DNA of 64,000 bases from Alitta virens (lineage: Eukaryota > Annelida > Polychaeta > Phyllodocida > Nereididae). The notes under the pieces were generated by a model. The model was not told the DNA's origin, ran no database searches, and saw only the letters and a list, made by a program, of their open reading frames with translations. The stretch lies in assembly GCA_932294295.1 (NCBI GenBank), contig OW028580.1, forward strand, positions 24,848,975-24,912,974. Direction: 5' to 3'. The position numbers and the translations under genes were made by a program. This document shows, piece after piece, positions 46,764 through 59,400 of the stretch (within the stretch, counting starts at the first letter, position 1; every line of letters starts with the position of its first letter).

Positions 46764-49700
46764 ATGCAACTTTTGGTGAGTACAGCATGTATACCATTAT
46801 AACATAAGTATCTAGTTGTCATATATGAAATATTGCAGTCCTATTTATCAGTAAAATCGAAGTTATTATCAGTAACACCTTAACGAAATATCTTCTTTAT
46901 TCTTCTTCACATTCATATAGTTCTAAAGATAGCAAACTACTAAAATAAGAATACTTATAAATAATTTCTCAACTGAGTAATGTCCAGTCTTCGTCAAAAT
47001 TTAGTGAAAAGTTATAATTTTTCAATGTATCATAAATAACGTTCCAGCGTATCATATATATACATTTCTTTAAAAATATCGTTTAAGGATTTAATTTACA
47101 AAAATTATACTTTCCAACAATTAAAAGGGCACAATAAATATTAATAAAATTAATTTCTTTCTCCCACTGTGTCCCACGACATTACAAATAAAATAAAATA
47201 AATCCATTGCAGAATATGTTTGGAAATTGCATCAAAGTTTATTTTATAATAAAGTCAGTTATATTTTTCAACGCATTCTATAAATTTACCATATTTAATT
47301 TATATTCAAAATAAATGTAGAAAAAGAATCGAGTGGACCGTACAATGTTTTTCATTTAAAAAATCGTCTTCACTATTGTGTAACTTGTAAATTCAATTAT
47401 TGCCTTACTGCAATTTTCTTTTTTTCTTTCTGCCTGCTAATATTTCTTTCTTTCTGCTAATCAAAGACCTTGTGCTATTCAATTAACCCTCGTAAGCGGC
47501 AATTAACCTACCTACCTACCTATCTATCTATCTGCCTATCTATTTATCTATCTATCTATCTGTCTACCTATCTATCTATCTGTCTATCTATCTGTCTATT
47601 TATCTATCTATCTATCTATCTAATTATCTATATATCTATCTATCTGTCTATCTATCTATCTATCTATCTATCTGTCTATCTACCTACCTACCTATCTATC
47701 TATCTGTCTATCTAACTATCTATCTCTCTATCTATCTATCTATCTATCTATCTACCTATCTATCTATCTATCTACCTATCTATCTATCTGTCTATCTACC
47801 TACCTACCTATCTATATGTCCATCTATCTATCTGTCTATCTACCTACCTACCTATCTATCTGTCTATCTACCTACCTACCTATCTATCTATCTATCTGTC
47901 TATCTATCTATCTATCTATCTAACTATCTATCTAACTATCTATCTATCTATCATGCACAAACTGATACAATTTTACTTGAAATAAAAACACTTGAAAAAT
48001 CTAATTAATTTAAATGATCTAATTTGCAGATGGGGGACACCAAAGCGGTCATCCTGTGTCAATCAGGTCAAGAAAACGAGTGTCGCCCTCTTTCGAACAC
48101 CTTAAGTACCATCATAAGAAGCTCCCTAGGGGTCAGTGCAGTCGTTGTGGGAAATAAATGGCAGGAGGCGGGAAGTCAAGATGCCGTTTCGCTCTATGAA
48201 GCCATTGCTAATGCCAAAGTTATAATCTCTATATTTGCTTCTAAAGTCGAAAAAACTTCAAAACCAGGGTAAGTTGACAACTATAGCTATAATAATAGAA
48301 CACTCAATTTAAATGACATATTTACAAAAATATTACAACAGATAATATTCCATTTAATGTCAATTTTACAAGTATTTGCTACAATTTTATGTCAGAAGTG
48401 GACCCTATATTTAGAAACAAAAAGAGAGTAGCAGAAATTGTATTTAAAAAAAAACAAAAAAAAAACCAGATAAGTTATTACAGATAAATTGATAGTAAAT
48501 ATGAAGTTGAAATTACGATACGTTCTGGGGTTCGGAATAGAATTGTGTATTGAATTCCCCGAAAAAACTGCCTATTTTCACAGATATAATTAATCCTGAG
48601 GAAATTCTAAATATATCTTTGGTTTAATTCCAATTTATCCCACTTTGCTTTGGGCGTGTAAAAAAATTATTGAAAAAAAATCTGGACTCTGAGTCTGATT
48701 TTGAAATGAACTTCAGTCCTGTTATTTGTCAGCTGATAAACTGCCCATATAAGCATTATTATGAGATATGTTTAATTTACACTCCTTATCAATGCTATAA
48801 ATTACTATGTATCAATATTGCTATAAAATTGTCATATAAAGTAAAGAAGGGAATATATTTATATTGATCAATAATAACTACCGTGTTGTTTTGGTAGCAA
48901 GTTACACAATTGTAAAATGCAAATGGATAAATAGATTGATTAATTTCTGGAAAGTATAACACCATCAGTACCATGCAATATTTTTGAAATCTAGCTTCCT
49001 AACCACCTCACTCGAGAAAATATCACCATATTTAAATCTTCAAACTTTCAAACTATCACATTTTGTCCATGAAACAGTTTGAATATATTATATTCTTGGG
49101 ATCAAGTGAAATGCCAAAATTATGTTTAAAATAAATTCAACTCAATTAATTTCTTTCACTGATGAAGCACCTTGATATTATGACCTTTAGGCCTAAAAAC
49201 AAAAGCCCGGATAGAGGTTGAATAGTATTAATAAATTATTTAATTATCGACTGATATAATTACAAATATATCCTTGAAACTTATCTAAAATACAACTTTC
49301 CCAAAGTGCTTCAATACGAGTGAAAAATAAATCAGTAATTTCCATGTATTAACATTAATGCACACTAAATTGATAACTCCTATATTCACCGAATAGATAA
49401 TAACTTCTCTGAAATCTGTTCTCCCAAAATCGTTCTTTCCTTTGCGCACTGACCGCTCAACCAATCAGAAGCAATTGTTCCAATATGCTGAAAAATGCGC
49501 CGGGAATGATTAAAAATTTATTAAACGTTAGACAAAAGCCGGTAACTTGCTAGAAAATTTATACAAATCACACTTCGCATGGATACATGAAAAGTTTCAA
49601 GTAGCTATCGGAAAGAAAATTTTTGATATTTTTTGTGAACACTTGGGCAGCGACTCCCAAAAGCGAAAGCGCTATTAAAAAATTTTGATTATAGTCAATG

Positions 49701-50961
49701 CTGCTTTGAAAGTTACAAAAAGGGAAACCGATATGCCAAGCCAAAAAAGATAACTCAATAAAAATAAATTGCAGGGCAAAAAATGTTAAATATCTGAATA
49801 ATATGGAAACAATTTTAATAATAAAAGAAATACTGAAAGAATTTGATATATATGATTAAAACAATAAAATATGGAACTTATTTTACTTTGCTTAAAATGA
49901 ACTTAACCAGCATTATTAGTAATTTCTATAAATGACTCTTATTACAGGGACGCTATATGGAAGAGAATTGATGAATACGCCTGGTACCACTGTTTAACAT
50001 ACCAAGGTCCCCCACAACAGCGACCGAAATACATTCCAATTTGCCTTCAGAACAACAGCAGAGATTATTTCGCACAGCATCTTCGCACCCTGCGAATCGG
50101 TCGTTTACCAAAAGACTGGGCGTTCAGCTTGCTGAGTATCCCAAAGTCAGACTGGAACCGGACCATGATCGAAAATCTCAGATCTATCGTAAAAGCTTTA
50201 AACAAAGGGCTCGGAACACAGCTCACCTTAGAAGATCTCTTGATGAATATCAGTTTTGGAAGTGATGGTGAGTGGTTTTTTTATTTGTTCAAATTTTGCA
50301 CATAAGCATTAAAATCTTCGAAATCAATTAAAAGCTTCACCAAGACTTAATTAAGAAAGGATAACTGAAACTTCGGATGTTTTAAATCATCTACAGGTTA
50401 TGATTACTATTCAACACACTTTATAAAAAAATATTAGGTCATTCAGAATTTGGAAATGAAAATGAGCATTTTTATAATTTGGCAGAATTATAAATTAAAT
50501 GGAAATCATGAAATAAAATAATACAGGTTTTTCCATTAGGTTAAAACTGGAACGCAGTAGCAATACTCTGTATTAATAGTTTTGCATTGTAATTTTACCT
50601 TGAAATAAATTGGTGACAATAGAGAAATTTGTAAACGGAGGAAATAATTATTAACACAGTCACAAGCCAATAACGAAACCATGTACTTTCTATTGCAGGT
50701 TCTGAGAAATCAGGAACTGAAAAACCACAACTTCCCAGTGAAGACCATAAAGGACTGGTGGCGACAGCTGGTGTAGTTGACAAACAACCTGTTGAGTCAA
50801 AACCTGCTGAGTCAGCAGCAGCGACCCCTCTAGTCACATATGAATGTACTTCGGCTGATGACTGTACAGTGACTGTAACTTGTAGTAAACTCAATAAGCT
50901 CAGTGTTCAACCTGATAATGGCACGGATAAAACTGTGGTATCAATGAATGTGAAAATTTAA
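46764..50961 (+). CDS. Possible SEFIR/TIR-like domain protein, 277 residues
   Basis: Four exons join in phase: 46764-46775 (only MQLL), 48030-48268, 49948-50267, 50699-50961. All junctions are GT-AG. The second exon itself begins with ATG, so translation could start at 48030. Residues 5-190 alternate strands and helices in the pattern of SEFIR/TIR domains: [12 protein letters not shown], a helix ([12 protein letters not shown]), [12 protein letters not shown], an amphipathic helix ([11 protein letters not shown]), VIISIFASK, then YIPICLQN and [19 protein letters not shown] proteins act in IL-17-type signalling and TIR proteins in innate immunity or NAD cleavage. No catalytic Glu can be assigned. 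Residues 190-277 are a low-complexity tail with several Cys. The fold assignment is tentative; the exon structure is well supported. Confidence 0.75.
47507..47952. repeat. (CTAT)n-type microsatellite, ~450 bases
   Basis: Continuous CTAT/CTAC/CTGT/CTAA tetranucleotides with higher-order blocks such as CTGTCTATCTACCTACCTAC recurring. It lies in intron 1 of the preceding gene and ends only 77 bases before the exon 2 acceptor. The long open frame through it is an artefact of the repeat. Confidence 0.95.
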
Positions 50962-51005
50962 GAATTTCCACTTTAAGTTGGCCCGTGCATGCAATTACAA
51001 AAATG

Positions 51006-51130
51006 CAGTGGAACTCCACAGTAAATACCACCCAAAATTTAGTCCATCTAAATTTGAAGACTGCACTGTTGAATCAAAATACTTAATCTATATGCAGAAG
51101 TATTACTATCGCAGGGTGGTCTAGTGGGGT
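51006..51130. repeat. MITE relative in a 3' UTR
   Basis: CAGTGGAACTCCACAGTAAA at the left and a right end whose reverse complement contains AACCCCACTAGACCACCC resemble the termini of the element at 46177-46428. It lies between the stop codon (50961) and the AATAAA at 51650 of the preceding gene, so it is probably transcribed in its 3' UTR. Confidence 0.5.
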
Positions 51131-51649
51131 TTGGACTATGAATCTGCAATACAAAATGCAGCATATAATTTTCTCATTGAGATACAGTATTATACATGTA
51201 CTAATGTGTAATGAGATACAGTATTATATATACTAATGTGTTATATTACTTGACTATTCTTAAAGGGAAAATAGATAAACAGATAAACTTAATGAAGATT
51301 ATTGAAGGACAAACAATATTGAATATTTACCTGAAATGATATGATACATGTTAATTGCATTTCTAAAGGTAATGGCTCTTAGTATCAATAGATTGTTTAC
51401 AATAGGTATACACCAACGTATATATTACATTACCACTGACAATATTAAACAGACAGACTTTTACAGAAAAATACTCATGGCAATATGTTATCTCTACAAA
51501 AGAAGGCAATTATAAGTGTGGGTCACTGAGTTGTAAATTTTGCAGTAATCTCGAAGAGTTTTTTTTCATCACTTTTCTGTTAATTCTCATTGCGTAATTC
51601 ACTACTACCTCAGTAAAGCTTCCTTTTTTCTAAGTTTAACATATCATTG

Positions 51650-51655
51650 AATAAA
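51650..51655 (+). terminator. Polyadenylation signal AATAAA
   Basis: First canonical signal after the stop at 50961, giving a 3' UTR of about 700 bases. A second AATAAA lies near 51922. Confidence 0.5.
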
Positions 51656-52855
51656 GACACCGTGATATCTCAAAATCTGCAATTGTGATTCTATCCCAGT
51701 TCTAAACCGGGAAATTATATCAATACTGTTTTATGCAAAGACCCATTTAGTCTGTGATATCTTTTACCCTATTTTATTATTATTTTATACGATGTAGTGG
51801 TGTTTTACCGCAATATCTTACAGCTTTACATTCAACATACAAACAGATATGTAATGTGTTTATAACCATGAATTTGTGTAGGTAATCTATACATGTTGTT
51901 ATTTTTATACATTTTGTTTTCAAAATAAATTGTGAAAAGTGCATGAAAAGTCTTCATTTATTGCAATTAATACTAATAACATAGTATGTAAGTTCTGTCA
52001 AAAGGAAGTATGAAGATATGAGATAATTATCATGGGATAGGCTAACAGACCTGAAACTGAAAGGCCAATTAATTTGTATAATTGGCTGTCGTTTCACAAG
52101 GGAGTGGCCGGTCTAGCTATTAGGAAGAATAAAACTTATCACATTAATCACAGACGCTGCTCAAAACAGCCGAAGCTGCAACTAACACAGTACCTCAAAA
52201 TGACCACTTTTCCTGGTATTTTAAAGAGAATTTGGACTCGAGAATATATTAAAGAAATTTAAGAAATAATTGATGTCCAACTCCACAGAATTCTACATAG
52301 CCGACCATAGCCTCAGTGCCACTTAACTGAAGCATCATAGGCTTATACAGCGTGATGAACTGAGGTAGATGTAATGATCAGGTGAAGCCTGGAATCCACA
52401 TTATGTTACAGTTACATCACATGTGGGGTCTTCTATCTGCCTCCAACAGACACCAAGTTTGAGGCACCACCAGTTCAATTGAGTCCTTATGTGAATGATT
52501 TCAAGAACTAGGTCATAAAATGACATCAATATAATGACTGCTCAAAGCAAATGAACCCAGGACCTTACGAGGACCTGCGCCTGACAACTAGATGTGCCAT
52601 CCACTGAGAATTTCTTGTGGCGCTTGATCTCACTTATTATTCAAGGACATTAACAAAGAATCAAAGGACTTCCAATAAACAACAACAACTCCATACAATG
52701 ACTTTTCACATGTGTTATAACAATTTCTATAAGTATCGAAAAAATCTTAATACCAAAGAACAACAACTCATAACATCTTAATTTAAAACTTTAATGAGAA
52801 AATATACATACACATACATCTGTACAAGAAAACATCAAGTTCACTGATATGCAGT
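51656..52855. other. Intergenic and convergent 3' ends, SINE-like piece
   Basis: No gene seen. On the minus strand, 52553-52615 reads CTCAGTGGATGGCACATCTA followed after about 25 bases by GTCCTGGGTTCATTTGC, a tRNA-like A-box and B-box pair different from the main SINE family. ATTAAA on the minus strand at 52790-52795 may be the polyadenylation signal of EXOSC1. Confidence 0.4.
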
Positions 52856-55800
52856 TCATCGTTTGGAGATCTGTATGTGCTGCCGTTGAACTTTTGCTAC
52901 TTTTCGGAATTCTTTAGTGAGAGTTTTTGGACACTGCATTTCACACCAGCTAATTGGTATCATGGTCACACCTGCAAAATTTTAAAATTTATAATAAATA
53001 TATAATTAAAGTCTAAAATAAATGCCTGAGTTGCAACAATACTATTAATCTTTAAAATATCATCAATTTAACTCAGTTCTGTATAGCCAGGGTACCATGC
53101 TATCAAGAGCAAAATTAATCACAATAAATATAATAATTTTGTTCAGTCTCCTTTATCTTGTTTATTTTGATCTACTTTTTCAAAATTTAACTTGTTCTGA
53201 GTTATTCTATAATATACACTACTTAGCATGATCATGCAAAACTGGAGCTATCAATTTTCCTTCCATGTAAATTTTCCATTCGTAACCAAACATTTAAACT
53301 GCCAAAGTCACATACGCACCTTCTTCGCTTGTAGCTAAAACTACACCAAGCTCATTTTCAGCTGTCGATAAAACGTAAGACTGGGCATCACCTAAAGATA
53401 CCTGATAAAACTGTCAAGGAAAAACTTCAACATTGAAATCACATGTCAACAACATCTCAGTTGCGATATATCAAATATCTTAGAGATGTCCCCTCATATT
53501 ACATGTATTATCTTTTAATTCATTCTTATGTTTCTTATATGTTAAATTGTATCAATGATTGATATGTGTAATATGAAATAAATATGTTCTGAATTCTGAG
53601 TTCTTGAATTCAATGAGTGACGTCACAACACACAATGGCGGTGATCAAGGTAAGAATGCAGGTTATCAGTTTATCTTTTTTTCTTGGGGGCCGGCGCACC
53701 TAAACCCCGCTATGCTACATAAATATTATCCCTATGGTGTGCCAGAACAAAATTTGGTAAAAAATTAATGATTTTTATATTTTATGGAGGCCAAATATGG
53801 GCATAAATTTGGGGCCTCTATACTCATATGGAAGATGAGAGTACAAATGGGGGCTGCACAGCTGAGAAGTTGCATTGGTTTAGAGCAGGAAAATTACTTG
53901 TATGAATGTTAATCACATCAACCAACTGCCCTACAAATGAAAATAGGCTTTCGGTAACAGCTTGAATATGACACAATTCGAAAGAAAATAACTTCAAATG
54001 TTCAAGGATACAACTCTGGCTAATATGATATCTCCTGGTCTGTAGCTTTTATACATTTCAATCTGCAAAACAAAGAAAATAAGTTAAAAATCAATAAATT
54101 AAGTTAATAAATACTAATTATAAAATAATAGCACTTGGTATTGTCAGGGTATCTTAGAGGCCTGCTGTTTCTTTATTGGAACAAGGTACGGAAGGTGGGT
54201 ATTCCCCCCCCCCCCTAATATAATTGTTAAATTCCAGGAAATCTTTCAAAAACGAAATTGTCAACTGTACAATTGAATAATTGCCCTCCTCACCTAAAAA
54301 AAAAAAAAAGTACACCTTGTACCCCGCCAAAACATAAAACCTTAAGGAACCCTGCATTATCATTAAGAGAAAATGTTGACAACATTATACCTTGTCCTTC
54401 TCAGTGGCTCTCACATCTTCTCTCCTATAAAGAAATTTACATAAATGAGTTAGCTACCATTAAACTTTACAATGATTGAGGTCAACCTTCATTTCCATCT
54501 TCAAGGAAAATAACGCATGAATTAAATGTATGTTATATACTACAACTTTAAATTGGCTCCTCGCTGAAAAGCAATGTTCATCATTGTGATGTGCTGTTAT
54601 CAATTCACTTTCGAGTGTTAAACTTAAATGACTGCCCATAAATATTATCTTAGTAGCTACTTTATTGTGCCATTATCAGCTTGGATTGTAAATTTACAGA
54701 AATTAATTGAAAATTTTTTAATAAAGCTAAATCAGAAATCTAGACAGGCTGGAAACCTGGAACTGATAGTGGTTCAGCCAAGTATAATCAAACAAATTCA
54801 AAGAAAAATTATTCACCTGATCATTCCACGGAATGTCTCTGTCAAATTAACGTTGTCAACACCTAAAATGGCACATTTGCAGAATCTGGGGTTGACATTG
54901 GTCACCTACAAGCATAAAAATAGTCAGTAAAATTATACAAAAATTTGATATACTACTATTGTAATTACTAATTGCAGTAGAGACGAAGCATTTGCAATGT
55001 ATAGATTCTCACCCTTGCTGTGACCAAACTTCCTGAATTCGGAACAATATTTAGTCGCGTTTTTGTAGAAACTTCGACAATGGTCTGAAAGAGGACATGT
55101 CATGCAAATATTGAGAAATACCATTTCATAATGTTTCCAAAAATTACAGTGATAATTAACTCTTTATATATATATATATACCTTGCCTCCCTGATTTAAA
55201 TTTGTGTTCAAGTGGCCGGCAAGTGATGAATACACATAACCATTTCTTGCATAGGTGCCAGGACCAGCTATATTCTCATCTCCCAGCTTCAGTAGCCGCT
55301 GACCTAAACAAAACAAAAAAAACCCAAGCTTATTTCTTGTTCACAATCACTTGCAGTATTTTGCATTTCAAGCTTTTTCTATGGATTTAAATAGCATTGA
55401 CAGCACCCGTAAGGGGCGCTAGTGTTGATATCGCTAAAACATATAGGTTGAAAACGTGATAATACTACTTTGGACATAACCTATTAGACAAAACTGGATC
55501 AAGTATTTTGACGTTGATTTTGTGAAATTCTGTGCATGTGGAGAGGAGTTATGGCAATTTTAGTGGGCCGTTTTGTGATAAATCTGCTGCTTTTGCCATG
55601 TATTGCATGCAGGCCAAGGCACTTACGCAGCAGCGAAAATGGTGGCGCGGTCCATTTTGGCCACAACTTTTGGTCTTTAACATGCTATATATTGAATTAT
55701 GATGAATTATATGCTGAATAAACTGCAGGGATATTATGTTAAAACATATCCATTCGTTTTGACACCTTATTTTCCGTCATAGGTTACATAGATAATGGTA

Positions 55801-56307
55801 ATAAACTTGATCATTTTCTGTGGCTGAAAAGCCTGCCTAAAAAAAAGTCCAAAAAGGAGTAAAGTTATGCAATAAATTTGAGTTTTTACATGAAATTGTT
55901 TATCTATTAGATGTCACAAGGAGTGGATTTGAAGCAACAACAAAATTCTGGGGCATTTTTTCATAAAGTGCTGTCATCGCTTATTTTAAATAAAAAAAGG
56001 AGGTAGGACTTGGACGGATAGACAAAAAATGTTTATATATACATATGTATAATCTATTTCTAGAGAAGTGCCTGAATATTCACAGTATTTCAGTATACTT
56101 CACACGCACCATGTCCATGACATGAAATTGCTGAATGAAATGCCTGCTCCCATGCCGCCATGGGCGATAAATTGCAATTAACACACAAAAGACCCGTTAA
56201 CACCACAAAAAGACAACAATACTCAGTCATTGTCGAGTAAACGCTTTGGTATAACAACTACAATCAACTAAACAACCTTTCTTACCAGGAACACAATTTA
56301 TAGACAT
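52856..56307 (-). CDS. EXOSC1: Exosome complex component CSL4 (EXOSC1)
   Basis: Eight exons on the minus strand join in phase: 56307-56286, 55303-55182, 55084-55013, 54905-54817, 54424-54391, 54062-54012, 53401-53320, 52971-52856. Total is 588 bases, 195 residues, the length I remember for human EXOSC1. CSL4 is a cap subunit of the RNA exosome that helps RNA enter the 3'-5' degradation channel. The N-terminal domain is recognisable by PGTYARNGYVYSSLAG, the S1-type RNA-binding part by SLVTARVTNVNPRFCKCAIL and EDVRATEKDKIEMYKSYRPG, and the C-terminal domain by LSTAENELGVV and SWCEMQCPKTLTKEFRK. The last carries the conserved Cys pair. The start MSINCVPGQRL aligns with the family start. All introns are GT-AG. 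The gene is head-to-head with FRA10AC1. Confidence 0.95.
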
Positions 56308-56468
56308 GGTTTTTCCAACTCAAGCGCGTTCGTAACTATCTCGCTCGTACTTCTCTTGTCGCACGCGTTACGTCGTCAATCGGTACTTGTAAAACGCAGC
56401 GCGTCACTACCATGAGAAAATTGGTCTTATTTACCATTGTTAACCAGTAATTAACCAAGCTAAACAAC
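56308..56468. promoter_or_regulatory. Bidirectional promoter of EXOSC1 and FRA10AC1
   Basis: Only 161 bases separate the two start codons. The stretch is visibly richer in CpG than its surroundings (TCGCACGCGTTACGTCGTCA, AAAACGCAGCGCGTCAC). There is no TATA box, which fits a shared housekeeping promoter. Transcription start sites cannot be placed from sequence. Confidence 0.7.
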
Positions 56469-59400
56469 ATGGACAACTTAAATCTAATGCAGGTTTGTAT
56501 AGCAAATTTAAATCATTATCTGTTTGTGTGTGTAGCTGTCAGCACCCACAAAGCTTTGTGTGTATGAAATTTACACGTACTTTAAGTAAGTTCTACAATA
56601 TCGCTCAGACTCCCCAGGCCAGGGATACATTTCCAATTAAACTAATTAATGGCAGCTGCAGTTACTAAATATTTGACATTCGTGATGATCACATATTTTT
56701 GGCCAGCTGTTTTAATGAATTGCTTTTTTTTTAAGGTAGAAATTTCCAAATTAGGCACCCCCCCCCCCCCCCCCCCAAAGTTTATCCAAAAGTGGCAAAA
56801 CATTTGAAGACATGCAATAGATGGTTAATTAGACTATTTCCGAAATTTTTGTTTTTAGGATCCTACAAAGTAGAACCATATATCATTATATATCCATCGT
56901 TGGAAACAACGGAGTAGAGTCAAAACGGCCAACGACCATAACGGTCACTCCCCATGACGGCCAACTAGCCAAAACGGCCACCCCCATAACGGCCAATCGA
57001 CCAAAACGGCAAACTCAATATTTTTCATTATTCATATAAATATTGTGTTGAGTAGTTTGATTATATTTTCCCTTATTATTACATGCTTTCTTGGGATTAT
57101 TATATTTCAAAATATTTTGATATGATCATGTCCTTCCTTCCCAAGATTACAATTCCCACCAGATTTTAATAAAATTTCTGATCATCAATACTACATCACT
57201 ATTGATATCAATGTAAGAATAATTAAAAAACCTCATAAAATCAATATAGTTAAATACAGCCAACAGGCCATAGACAATTTTAAACATGAATTGGAAACAC
57301 AGGATATCATTACAAAATAAATAGCTCAAAGAAAAATAAACCAAATGATAATTATACAATACTAAAAAACATAATCACAGCAGCTAGGGAAAAACACCAA
57401 TTTAAGAAAGATATTTTAAAAGAATACCTGGAAAACAATCAAAGATATAATAAACAAAAATAATGATAAACAAAAGTATCCAAAAGAATTTAGTTTAGAA
57501 GGCACAATGACCTCTAATCTAAACACAATAGCACATGAGTTCAGTCAGTTTTTCAATAAAATTGGCCCAAAACTAGCTGCAACTATGCAACCCGAAAACA
57601 CTAACTTTAAATTTCCAATTTGAAAAAGTCAATAGATAAACTGCCTCGATACATATATCAATTGATTACATCCGCAGTGTAGTGCTGGTTTTATGTTAGA
57701 TATGTAATAGCAATCAGCTGTGACAGTTATGTCAATTAATTGCTATTAGCATTTTGAATGATGAAAAGAATGGCATTGATCACATTGAAACTCTGAATTT
57801 TAACTGATTCCTGTTTATTATGCATATTTAAGAGGGAGATTGTACAACTACGACAAAATATTAATAATTTATATAAAATGAAATTAATATCTAAAATTAA
57901 TACTGTAAACTTCATATACAATTAAGTAATTCATATACAGCCTGCACATTTTCAAATGAAACCAGTCACATTTATATGAAGAATACTGCTTTTTGGTAAG
58001 AAATATGACATTTATTATAAATCATTTAATATACAGACTAGATGTATATATACAGGTTAGAAGAAGATAGATAAATGAGAAAGCATATATCCTACAAAAA
58101 AGCTGCAAGTAGTACAATTGGTCGTTTTGGTAGGTGGCCATTTTATCCTTTGGCCGTCTTGGTATAGTGGCCGTTTTTGCGATTGGCCGTCCTGGTATGT
58201 TGGCCGTTATGAATTTGGCCGTTTTGACCAGACCCCGAAACAACAACAAAAAATTTAACTCATCTGTAAGCATGTGGTAAGTGCAGCAACGGCCTCGAGG
58301 CCAATCAAACATCTTAATTTTTTTAAACATGAACGCAAAACATCAGAGAAAAGCCAACAACCTTTCATAGTGACATCCCCCTCTTTTCTGTTTCTTTTAA
58401 AGAGCCCCTACGCCCTACAGTGGATATCTGTTATTTAAAATGAAATATTGGCAGACCCACCGCGACCCCCTTGAAGTCCCTGGATGGCCACCGCAATTTA
58501 AATTTTAAAATGGAAGAGCCCCTTATATATTTCTTAAATGTCAGATTCAGAATGCTGGTGATTATGGCTCAGAATTCGAGTATGACAGTGAAGCAGACCA
58601 CAAGAGGTAAGTTTTGTTTTGATCGAAGGAATAAACAATGCATGTATACTAATTACATTAACTGGTGTTTTTAAGGTGTAATGGGGGAATGTTGATTAAC
58701 AAATAATTCAATTGTGAACTTGATTTCAGGGAAAAAAGGAAAGATTTGGCGGAGCCTTCGAAATCAAAAAAGATCAAACTTGCTTCTCGTCAGGAGGTGA
58801 CTGAAGAATATGTCAAGTAAGTGGCCCATCCTGGTTTGCCTGTTATTTCTGTCATTTACTTGAAACAAAATGGTTAAAATAACTGTAACTGTTTACACTT
58901 GTATTGTTTTCAGAGACGAAGGTCGTCGTATGAGACTGCATTTTCTAGCCCTAGATGCTGTATCCTTTTCAGAACTTGCTTTACATTTTGTAGAATAAAG
59001 TAAGCAATATGAATTGAGAAATAATAACTTGCACGATTATATTGTAATTTATTAATAATAAAATACTGAGAATAGAAAAACACAAGAAAAGTTTACTTTT
59101 TCATAGATTTATTTTTTAGATTCAAGAACAGTTGTAATTTTCCTTGTGATGTGATTCTTATAGGTATGCATTTTAAGAAATAAGTTATTGAGTTATGTAA
59201 TCTGTTTAATTAAGACAGTCTGCCACACCAGTGGTTAAGATAGTCATGCGAATTCTTCCTTGATCAGAACCAGTATTCCAGGCATAAAAAACTTGTAAAT
59301 GATTATCTTCTATACTATGGTGGTGACCGAAGCCAGTTTAAACGTGACTGGTAAGTGTTCGAAAATATCTTAACGTTTTATAATGCCAGTCTGTTATTTT

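Noticed and set aside
47470..47715. 81-codon frame of repeated Tyr-Leu-Ser-Ile
   Set aside because: Pure translation of the tetranucleotide microsatellite.
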